From contig LVLI01001887.1 in NCBI GenBank assembly GCA_001687465.1, forward strand, positions 1 to 10,213: 10,213 nucleotides of DNA, given 5' to 3'. A model generated the notes under the pieces. It worked only from the letters and a program-made list of their open reading frames with translations, was not told the DNA's origin and searched no databases. Source of the stretch: Halocafeteria seosinensis (lineage: Eukaryota > Sar > Bigyra > Bicosoecida). The stretch's first letter is position 1. Every line of letters starts with the position of its first letter. A program made the translations under genes and the position numbers. Shown here piece after piece: positions 1-7,263 of this stretch.

Positions 1-1689
1 AGAGTGGTTATTCGCGTCGTCGTAGTAGCGCTCAAAAGACAGAAATACTCGATCAAGACGATGAGTGTGACACGTATCAGAGGTGCGCAAATGTTGGGGA
101 ATCTCAGGAAGCCGTGTATAGTAGCCCCTCTTACCAGCCTGAGTGTTCATCAGGAACGTCGCAGGAGAATACGGGGGCTCAGGCAACTGCGAACGTATCT
201 CCCCGAGTCGCCGAGGGTTTCAAAATCGGGGAACGACGTGCAAAACAGCAAATTCAACGGGAAAAACTAGACCGGTTGACGAAGTCAAACGAGGCCAAAC
301 TCCGTTTAGAAAGGATTCGCGAATTCGATAGGAACTTACGCAACGAAAAAGCGAAGTCCAGAAAAAATCGTGCCAGTATGTCCGGGAGCACGACGTCGAC
401 TTCTCCCGCGCAGCCGCATTCAAGTCGCCCGTCAAGGGCACCAGAATATCCACGGAGTCAATCCCACAGTCCAGAAGACGAAGCAGCAAAATCGAGAGCA
501 TTGCAGAGAATCCGCGAGTACAAGAGAAGGAAGGAACAGGAGGAACGAGAGATGCAAGAGGAACAACTTAAGAAATGGAGGAACAGAGATCGCCGCTTGG
601 AGCGGTTCAAGAATCTCTCTGATTCGAAAGAGCAAGGTTCTTCTGGAACTAACCTTTCAAGTTCAGCCGCGGCGAATGGTAGAGCAGCATACGAGGACAG
701 CCAACGGGCGGTACACGGTACAATGCAGCACTCTCCAAACGGTCAGCAGCCTTCAGAAGGGGATTCCAAACAGGTGTCACCTCACTCCTCGTATGTTGTA
801 CCTACTCCGCCTTCCAGGTATGTGAATATTTTGGATATTCCGATGTTGATTTTTGGCCTCATTGTGTAATCCCTTACGTCTTTCGCGCAGGAATAAGAAA
901 AGTGAACGAAGCGAACCGACATGGATGGATTCCACAATCGACTTTGAAAACTTAGAGAATGGTATGAAAGAAAATCACGAAGACCGAGAGGTGGACCAGA
1001 AGGATCACGGGGTCAACGAAACCACCTCAAATGAGGTTTTGGCTCCTACATCGAGCGCTGTTGATTGGAATCATGACGCAGCAGAGAGATTTGATTCCTG
1101 CCCTAGCGAGGGAAATATGGTAAGCGAGTCAGGATACAACGCACAAACACAAAGTCCTGTACTACGGGCAAGTACGGAATTTGAGCGCAAGGCAGTACTA
1201 GATGGTAGAGCTGTAAAATCTGAAACAGGTTTTAGGAAGGCTCGAAAATCAGTACAGGCAAGCAAGGCAAATGAGATCCAACAGGATCTAAATGAATTCT
1301 TACAAGGAGAACGATCAACGACAGAAGAGAAAAACGAGGAGGAAGAAACTGAATCACAGCGGAAGTCACTTCCTCATCTAGGAAGCCTTTTGAAATACAC
1401 CTCCAAGCAAGCTTCGCAAAAGAAATCCAAGAAACGATCATCCTCAAAGACGAAGGGCAGACATGGCTGTCTGAAAGAGGGTTCTGAGTACTCACCGAAC
1501 TTAATGGGCGCTCTCGCTGAGAAAGCCAGGCAAGAGCCTTTGTATTCAGATACTAAAGGTGATTTGGATGAAGAGCTTGAAGCAGAATTACCGCCACATG
1601 ACTCCGATGATAATGCTGGAATTCTTGAAGCTCGAAGCGCGATGATTATGCCTTCCGAATCTGACTCGTATGACGATAGCTGGAATTGA
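1..1689 (+). CDS. Charged coiled-coil protein of unknown function, 5' partial, two exons
   Basis: I do not recognise this protein. The frame is open from the first complete codon at position 3, so the gene begins before the window; exon 1 ends at 817 and exon 2 runs 891-1689 to a TGA. The visible product is 537 residues. Residues about 77-123 and 158-208 are rich in Arg, Glu, Lys and Gln and look like two helical or coiled-coil segments that share a RIRE[FY] core; a Ser/Pro-rich linker separates them. Exon 2 is hydrophilic, with a Glu-rich stretch, a basic KKSKKR cluster coded near 1420-1437 that could be a nuclear localisation signal, and an acidic C-terminus (ELPPHDSDD). There is no signal peptide, membrane helix or catalytic motif. 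The exon 2 end is copied at 1933-2477. Nuclear, cytoskeletal or ciliary roles are all possible; none is shown. Confidence 0.75.
818..890 (+). other. Spliceosomal intron, 73 nt, phase 2
   Basis: The donor is CAG|GTATGT and the acceptor is GCGCAG|GA, preceded by a pyrimidine-rich stretch. Reading through gives an in-frame TAA near 867. Removing the segment joins AG to G, restoring an Arg codon and continuing into the long exon 2 frame. The exact boundaries are inferred from consensus and frame, not from transcript data. Confidence 0.82.
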
Positions 1690-1845
1690 GCCTGGTACGT
1701 CATTTTGACCACACGAGCACATACCCGTCGATCGGCTCAATCCAAGTTGCGAACAGACTTCTGGAGAGAAGATTATCACCAGAATCATATTGTAAGGTTT
1801 ATGTAGACCTGTATTGTGGTGTGGCTGCTGCGATATGAGTCCGGT
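1121..1845 (+). repeat. Source copy of a tandem segmental duplication
   Basis: This segment covers the last part of exon 2 and about 150 nt of 3' flank. It is colinear with the copy starting at 1933. The offset is 812 nt at the left end and 788 nt at the stop codons; the 24-nt difference is fully explained by gaps of 8, 15 and 1 nt in the copy. Past the stop, weaker similarity continues, for example around 1701 against 2497 and 1744 against 2539, and fades near 1845. The left boundary is uncertain because similarity before 1121 is weak. Confidence 0.8.
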
Positions 1846-1932
1846 ATACACTGGAGTTGAAATAATGTCAACTCAAGTCGCTGCTGCTGGTATGTGCACC
1901 AAAACAAGATCACCTAAATGCAGGAAGTAAAT

Positions 1933-2477
1933 TAAGCGAATCGGGACACAACGCAAAGCACTATATTACGGGCAAGTACGGAATTTGGGCGCAAAGGTGT
2001 ACTGGATTGTATGTTTGTGAAATCTGAAACAGGTTTCAGGAAGGCTCGAAAGTCAGTACAGGCAAGCAAGGCAAATGAGATCCAACAGAATTTAAGTGAA
2101 TGTTTACACGAAGAACGATCAAGGACAGAAGAGAAAAACGAGGAGGAAGAAACAGAATCACAGAGGAAGTCAAGCCTTTTGAAATACACCTCAAAGCAAG
2201 CTTCAGAAAAGAAGTCCAAGAAACGATCATCCTCTAAGACAAAGGACGGCCATGACTCTCTGAAAGAAAGATCTGAGTACTCGTCGAACTTAATGGGCGC
2301 TCTCGCTGAGCAAACCAGGCAAGAGCTTTTGTAATCAGACACTAAAGGCGCTTGGATGAAGCACTTGAAGCAGAATTACCGCCACATGACTCCGATGACA
2401 ATACTGGAATTCTCGAAGCTCGAAACACCATGATTATGCCTTCGCACTCGTATTCTTATGAAGATAGCTGGAGTTGA
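1933..2477 (+). pseudogene. Decayed tandem copy of the upstream gene's last exon
   Basis: The segment matches 1121-1689 closely along its whole length. Relative to the intact gene it has an 8-nt deletion near 1950 (frameshift), a 15-nt in-frame deletion near 2176 that removes five residues after a KS, a TAT-to-TAA change giving a stop at 2332-2334, and a 1-nt deletion near 2350. The original TGA is still recognisable at 2475-2477. Between these lesions the ancestral frame is well kept: an ATG at 2011 opens 107 residues including the Glu-rich and KKSKKR segments. No first exon or intron precedes it, so it is most likely a non-functional partial duplicate, although a short product from 2011 cannot be excluded. 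Confidence 0.85.
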
Positions 2478-2928
2478 ACCGATCGTCTGCGGGTGCCATT
2501 TTGGAGCAGCTTCGCGCCATTGTCTACCCATTTGACGCAAGTTGCCATTAGAGTCTGTGGCCAGACTCATACTGTAGGCCTGAAAAACCTTCTGCAGTGT
2601 GGGTATGAGCACCGTTGTAACGCTATTGATATAATATCACAGCAGTACAAAAGGAGCTCTACCTGGTACCGCTAATGAATGTACCGAGCCTACCGTATGC
2701 TGAAGAGGCTCACGGAGTTTCTTTTGGAACTCAACGGAGCAGCAGTCAGAGCTGCTGGTAGAACACGCTGTTAAGCAAAGTTATTTGGAAAAGAACACTG
2801 TTCAAAATGTATTGGTAGTGCTCTTTAAACGTTCAACAAAGAAAATGCGTCCATCGTGCAGATTGTTCAGAACCTCTAGCGAGTAAGTGATGAGGAATAC
2901 GGCGTGACCTGCTGACAAGTGTTCGCCA
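2478..2928. other. Intergenic region: duplicated 3' flank, then upstream region of the receptor-like gene
   Basis: The first part, to about 2620, is diverged sequence homologous to the 3' flank of the upstream gene. The rest shows no long ATG-initiated frame and no recognisable RNA gene. It presumably holds the promoter and 5' UTR of the gene starting at 2929. I see no convincing core promoter element. Confidence 0.5.
2845..2907 (+). promoter_or_regulatory. Two possible upstream ORFs before the receptor-like gene
   Basis: An ATG at 2845 reads 13 codons to a TAA at 2884-2886. A second ATG at 2890 reads five codons to a TGA at 2905-2907, which ends 21 nt before the main ATG at 2929. If the 5' UTR includes this region they could reduce translation of the main frame. 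The transcription start is unknown and short ORFs occur often by chance. Confidence 0.25.
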
Positions 2929-5900
2929 ATGATGATAGGTCAGCTCCATTTTTGGGTAGGATTGTGCTTTGCCTTGCCGATGCTCTTGTCAACGGCAGCC
3001 TTATCCGTAGAAGTACAAGTCAAAGCAAGTGACTGGGAAAGAGATGAACCTGATGTAAGTATCACTGATGGCAACAGCCGAGGAACATGCCTGACTATAG
3101 ATACGGGAGGGGGGAGCACGAATGACCGGGTAGTGGCTCGCTATGATGTACCAAAATCGCATAAGAGGCTATCTAAAATAGAGTTCACGTATACGGAGTC
3201 GAGTAACAGCAATGGAGGAGGCCTGCGTTTCTGGAATTCGGACGGCGACATGGAGCTGGAGGTTCTCACGGATAACCCTCAGCTAAAAGTCAACGACCGG
3301 GGCAGCGATGAACCCCGCGAAATAAAAAACCCTTCCGGTACATACAATGTATGGATTAAAGTAGCCATTGTCATTGATTGGAGCTCCAACCCGCCGAGTC
3401 ATAACACCGATTGGGAGAGTTCAGAAGTTAGTGACGGTGCTTCGGGAGACTTGCATCATGGAAAGGATATAGCCAAAATATCTTGGGAAAACTATGCAGG
3501 TGGCTCCAATTGTTATGGATGGGGAGGCAACGAAGAAGGCTGTGGCACCAACAGCTTGGACATGACCATATGTGGGGTCAAATACACGAGCGCAGTCTCT
3601 TGCAATCCGAACGAGTATTTTAATAATGCCCGTTCCCGCTGTGAGCCGTGCCCCAACGGCAAAGTCCCAAATCCAGACCAGCAAGGCTGTGATTCCTGCC
3701 CGATTGATGAGATAGCAGATAGGACTGACAACCGTTGTCAACAATGCGCGGAAGGCGAAGTGCCCGGGAAAGATAGAAAGGAATGTGTTCCCTGTGAACC
3801 ACACGAAGTGACAGGAACACAAGGTACAACGTGCGAAACCTGTTCCCAGGGAGAGGTTCCAAATAAGCAGAGAACTAGCTGCTCGAATTGTCCGGATCAC
3901 AAAATTGCAGAAATTACTGACGTCGAGTGCAAGCCGTGTCCAGGGGGGAAAGTACCGTCGCATAGTCAAAATGAATGCGTATCTTGCAAGCCCCATCAAA
4001 AGGCCGCGCAAACCGATGACCGCTGTCATAAGTGTGGAGAAGGCCAGATCCCAAATGACGTACAAGACGATTGCGTCCGTTGCAAACCTCACCAAGTCGC
4101 CAAGCTCGATGACGTGGAATGTAGCGCTTGTGGGAAAGGAGCCATTCCGAACGAAAGTCGAGGCAACTGTCTTGCGTGTAATCCTCATCAGGTGGCTACA
4201 ACCACTGATCACCAGTGCAAAACCTGTTCTGTCGGTCGAGCACCGTCTGACCTTCGGGATAAATGTATATCCTGCAGAGCCCATGAAGTAGCTGTCGAAA
4301 CTGACAGTACTTGTCGCCCGTGTGACAGAGGGCAAATCCCTGATAAAGCGCAGGCCAAGTGTGTCAAATGTGAACCTCATGAAGTCTCCAGAACTACGAG
4401 TGCAGCATGCAAGAGTTGCGACAGAGGCACCATTCCCAACGAACTACGAAGCCAATGCATCCAATGTCAAGAGTATCAAGTCGCCTCCGTTGGGGATACT
4501 GAATGCAAGTCATGCCCAGTTGGCAAAGTACCATCTCAGAATCAGAGCAAGTGTGTCTCGTGCAAACCGCACCAGGTAGCCGGCCAGAACGATCGTAGTT
4601 GTCAGATATGTGGAAAAGGGCAAGTCCCTAATGAGACTCTAGACGAATGTGCCAAGTGCAAATCCCACCAAGTCGCCACAGTCAATGATACAGAATGCAA
4701 GACCTGCGGTAAAGGTAGCATTCCAAATGAAGACGGTGATCACTGTATCCTGTGCGGAGAACATCAGTTCGCGGCAACTTCAGACACTGTTTGCAGGTCA
4801 TGTCCTACTGGAAAAGTACCATCCAAGGATCAAGATAAATGTGTCTCGTGCAAGCCTCATCAGGTAGCCAACCAAACCGATACTAGTTGTCTGATTTGTG
4901 GGAAGGGCCGAATCCCTAACGATGCACAATCAGACTGTATCGATTGTCAACTTCACCAGATTTCCGCGCCCAACGATGCAATTTGCAAGATTTGCGGCAA
5001 CGGCACCGTTCCCAATGGAGCGCACAGTGCTTGCACTGCATGTCAAGATTATGAAATCGCTGCAACTACGGATAGTCGGTGTGAGGCATGTCGGGTCGGT
5101 ACCGTACCTTCTTATGACCACGGCACATGTGTACCGTGCAAAGGTCATCAAGTAGCTACCCGAGACGATACCAGGTGTCAGGAATGTAAAGCGGGACACA
5201 TCCCTGACGAGGCTCAGGACGGCTGTGTCAAGTGCGAACCCCATCAAGTCGCCGCAGTGAATGATACAAATTGCAAACTTTGTGGAAACGGCACCGTTAT
5301 CAATGAAAATCAGGACGCATGTATCCCATGTAGAGATCATCAAATTGCGACAACTAGGGATATTGAATGTCAGGCATGTGGGAGGGGTGAAGTACCGTCT
5401 GAGGATGAGAGCAAATGTATCTCGTGCAAATCTCACCAGGTAGCCAACCAAACCGATCATAACTGTCAGATATGTGGAATGGGCCGAATACCTAACGAGG
5501 CTCAAGATGACTGCCTCAAGTGCAATCCTCACCAGATCTCCTCTGCCAGTGATACAAGATGTCAGACCTGCGGCAAGGGAGCCGTTCCAGGTGAGAACCA
5601 AGGCCACTGCATCTTGTGTAGTGATCATCAAATAGCCACCGCCACGGGTATAGAGTGTAAGACGTGCGGTAAGGGCTACGTCCCCAGCAAGCAGCAGGAC
5701 AGATGCATCTCTTGCCCTATTCACGAGGTTGCTAAAGAAATTGATAGAATTTGTCAAAGATGTCTTTCCGGTGAAATACCTACTGATGACTATGGTTCTT
5801 GTCAGCCTTGTGGACTAGGTCAAGTGTCAGGTATCAACCATTCAACATGTACCACATGTCCATCAGGTCAGGTGCCGAATGGAAATCAGAGCCAGTGTGT

Positions 5901-6876
5901 TTGGTGTGAGAGTATTCGAGTCCCCAGCATCAATGGCTCAGTTTGTATACCTTGTGGTCCAGATGCCGTTCCAAATGTTCATCGAAACTCGTGTATTCCT
6001 ATAGTTGATGAGGCAGGTGGAGTTATCGTTGCTGAGGACCAGTCCGTAGAGTCTCCTGAAGAAACGTTGCTCTGGTCCCCTCTTCTAGCTGCGTTGGGGT
6101 GTTTCGCTCTAGTTCTGCTAATATTTATCGGCTACAAAAGACGCAAGAATCGTATGCAGGCGCGAGACTACACAGATCCTATTTCGTTTTATCTCGCGAA
6201 GGCAGGCGTTGCTGATAATCCTAATGCAATCAGTGCAACTTCTAAGGGGGGAATAAGCCAAGCACCTGCTCAGGGCCTGAGTCACGTAAATCCACTGGTT
6301 GCCGCATCACCAAGTGATGCAAGAACGACTTTAGCCCATCCGAAGAATGAACGAAAAGTGACTCCAGACGCTAATTGCGCAGGCTCAAATCTTGCGGAAG
6401 ATGGTTCGAACACAGACATACCGATATTGTGTGCATCTGCTGCCGGTGCTGTGGAACTCGCGAATGCGAAGTTTCCCAAGGTGTCTCAGGTCAAGCTAAA
6501 GCCTGTGTCAGGAAGAGCGCCCGATTTGTGTGGTGGCACAAGGTTGGCTCTCTCGAACAACATTGACACTTCAACAATGTCACCAACGGAGAAGGCAAGA
6601 TTGCGGTGTCGGGAGTTGAAATCAAGCATCTTTGCAGAACCACCACCGCTTGTCGAGGTGAAGACGGAGCATCTTGAACCTTCTGCCCAGCAGCAATCAC
6701 AAACTTCGAATACGACACAGTGTCGGCGTCTAACTCTGCCCACAATGGACGGCAACCAGTCGCCGCAGGAAGAACAGCAATATGAAGATCACCACAAGAG
6801 GATACGACGGATGACGGGCAAGATTGAATTCGGTCAAGCCCTTCCAAGGCGGAATCGTACGGACTGTAACTGTTGA
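2929..6876 (+). CDS. Cysteine-rich repeat type I membrane protein, receptor-like
   Basis: An intronless frame of 1315 residues. The first ATG after an in-frame TGA at 2905 is at 2929, with a second ATG directly following. Residues 1 to about 26 form a signal peptide with a hydrophobic core ending in STAA. Residues about 27-220 are an unassigned ectodomain, Gly/Ser/Asp-rich with probable beta-strands, perhaps a carbohydrate-binding or jelly-roll fold. From C225 to about 1024 runs a cysteine array in which CxxC pairs are separated by 12 residues. A hydrophobic helix at about 1047-1069 is followed by the stop-transfer KRRKNR. The Ser/Pro/Gln-rich tail (about 1070-1315) has no kinase or other known domain. 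The topology implies the array is outside the cell and disulphide-bonded, resembling TNFR/ephrin-like cysteine repeats in general style only. Many N-x-[ST] sites suggest N-glycosylation. Adhesion or ligand binding is inferred, not shown. Confidence 0.88.
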   Translation: MMIGQLHFWVGLCFALPMLLSTAALSVEVQVKASDWERDEPDVSITDGNSRGTCLTIDTGGGSTNDRVVARYDVPKSHKRLSKIEFTYTESSNSNGGGLRFWNSDGDMELEVLTDNPQLKVNDRGSDEPREIKNPSGTYNVWIKVAIVIDWSSNPPSHNTDWESSEVSDGASGDLHHGKDIAKISWENYAGGSNCYGWGGNEEGCGTNSLDMTICGVKYTSAVSCNPNEYFNNARSRCEPCPNGKVPNPDQQGCDSCPIDEIADRTDNRCQQCAEGEVPGKDRKECVPCEPHEVTGTQGTTCETCSQGEVPNKQRTSCSNCPDHKIAEITDVECKPCPGGKVPSHSQNECVSCKPHQKAAQTDDRCHKCGEGQIPNDVQDDCVRCKPHQVAKLDDVECSACGKGAIPNESRGNCLACNPHQVATTTDHQCKTCSVGRAPSDLRDKCISCRAHEVAVETDSTCRPCDRGQIPDKAQAKCVKCEPHEVSRTTSAACKSCDRGTIPNELRSQCIQCQEYQVASVGDTECKSCPVGKVPSQNQSKCVSCKPHQVAGQNDRSCQICGKGQVPNETLDECAKCKSHQVATVNDTECKTCGKGSIPNEDGDHCILCGEHQFAATSDTVCRSCPTGKVPSKDQDKCVSCKPHQVANQTDTSCLICGKGRIPNDAQSDCIDCQLHQISAPNDAICKICGNGTVPNGAHSACTACQDYEIAATTDSRCEACRVGTVPSYDHGTCVPCKGHQVATRDDTRCQECKAGHIPDEAQDGCVKCEPHQVAAVNDTNCKLCGNGTVINENQDACIPCRDHQIATTRDIECQACGRGEVPSEDESKCISCKSHQVANQTDHNCQICGMGRIPNEAQDDCLKCNPHQISSASDTRCQTCGKGAVPGENQGHCILCSDHQIATATGIECKTCGKGYVPSKQQDRCISCPIHEVAKEIDRICQRCLSGEIPTDDYGSCQPCGLGQVSGINHSTCTTCPSGQVPNGNQSQCVWCESIRVPSINGSVCIPCGPDAVPNVHRNSCIPIVDEAGGVIVAEDQSVESPEETLLWSPLLAALGCFALVLLIFIGYKRRKNRMQARDYTDPISFYLAKAGVADNPNAISATSKGGISQAPAQGLSHVNPLVAASPSDARTTLAHPKNERKVTPDANCAGSNLAEDGSNTDIPILCASAAGAVELANAKFPKVSQVKLKPVSGRAPDLCGGTRLALSNNIDTSTMSPTEKARLRCRELKSSIFAEPPPLVEVKTEHLEPSAQQQSQTSNTTQCRRLTLPTMDGNQSPQEEQQYEDHHKRIRRMTGKIEFGQALPRRNRTDCNC
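3652..5955 (+). repeat. Eight 288-nt (96-residue) tandem units of the cysteine-rich array
   Basis: Units begin at residues 242, 338, 434, 530, 626, 722, 818 and 914 (nt 3652, 3940, 4228, 4516, 4804, 5092, 5380 and 5668). Each has three 32-residue subunits, and each subunit has two 16-residue halves: type A, with a Gly and a [VI]P[NS] motif, and type B, with an H[QE][VI]A motif and a later Asp. Every half ends with CxxC. The first subunit of each unit typically carries VPS where the second and third carry IPN or VPN. A partial half precedes the array from C225 and another follows from residue 1010. No indel breaks the phase across the eight units. The first and last units are the most diverged. 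Confidence 0.92.
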
Positions 6877-7263
6877 CATTCATCTGAAGATTCGCATGGA
6901 CGGGAAGCTTCTGAACTGGCTGTGCAGAAGGGAAAATTGCTAGCCGGGAGCTATCTGTCTCTACTATTCTCCCTTGGAAACAGCTTTGTCGAGCGGACAA
7001 CCTCAAGAAAAGAACAATACAAGGGGTGCCTTTTCAGCCCTATAAATTATAATCAGGCAGTTCAAAAACCACACCAAAAAGGAAGAAGCAATAAATTTAT
7101 TAACGGAAATAAAGTAATGAAAAAACTCAAGAGATATTTGAGAAGCCTGACGAGGGACAATAACCATCTCCCAATGGGGTCCAAACGCCATGAGTACTAG
7201 ATCTCAATCCAGGGTTGAGCCTGCACCCCTGACAGAGTTACAGCAAGCAGCAATCAGTAAGCC
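6877..7263. other. Region between convergent genes (3' UTRs)
   Basis: The region lies between the stop of the receptor-like gene and the stop of the GLUG-repeat gene, so it should hold both 3' ends. It becomes A-rich from about 7010. Frames here are short and start or end arbitrarily. The one notable element is the AATAAA palindrome at 7090-7101. Confidence 0.6.
7090..7101. terminator. Palindromic AATAAATTTATT, candidate bidirectional poly(A) signal
   Basis: The 12-mer is its own reverse complement, so AATAAA reads on both strands. It lies 214 nt after the plus-strand stop and 163 nt after the minus-strand stop, between two convergent genes. A second plus-strand AATAAA is at 7108-7113. AATAAA is the canonical animal poly(A) signal but is not used in all protists, so the function is inferred. 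Confidence 0.45.

Noticed and set aside
114-116. Start codon for the first coiled-coil gene at 114
   Set aside because: The codon is GTG and the frame is open upstream to the window edge, so the true start lies outside.
853-890. Separate gene starting at 853 for the second exon
   Set aside because: The segment lies inside the intron; the frame is explained by splicing from 817 to 891.
1588-2612. Similar minus-strand frames at 1588-1851 and 2376-2612 suggesting an antisense paralogue pair
   Set aside because: Their similarity follows from the segmental duplication of the plus-strand gene end; there is no independent support for antisense coding.
2883-2919. 5' UTR intron with a GTAAGT donor just before the receptor-like gene
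   Set aside because: The nearest AG gives only 37 nt and lacks a pyrimidine tract, shorter than the other introns here.
3421-4380. Long open frame (319 codons) on the minus strand opposite the cysteine-rich array
   Set aside because: It is antisense to a well-supported coding repeat. Cys codons reverse to GCA or ACA, so the regular array stays free of stops; the product has no domain.
4930-5757. Second long minus-strand frame (275 codons) opposite the array
   Set aside because: Same cause as the previous one; the composition mirrors the plus-strand repeat.
3652-5955. CRISPR-like or satellite array because of the 288-nt period
   Set aside because: The period is in frame, codon-level divergence is high, and the repeats encode conserved Cys positions; it is a protein repeat.
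3652-5955. Zinc-finger reading of the CxxC pairs
   Set aside because: A signal peptide and a transmembrane helix place the array outside the cytosol, where disulphides are more likely.
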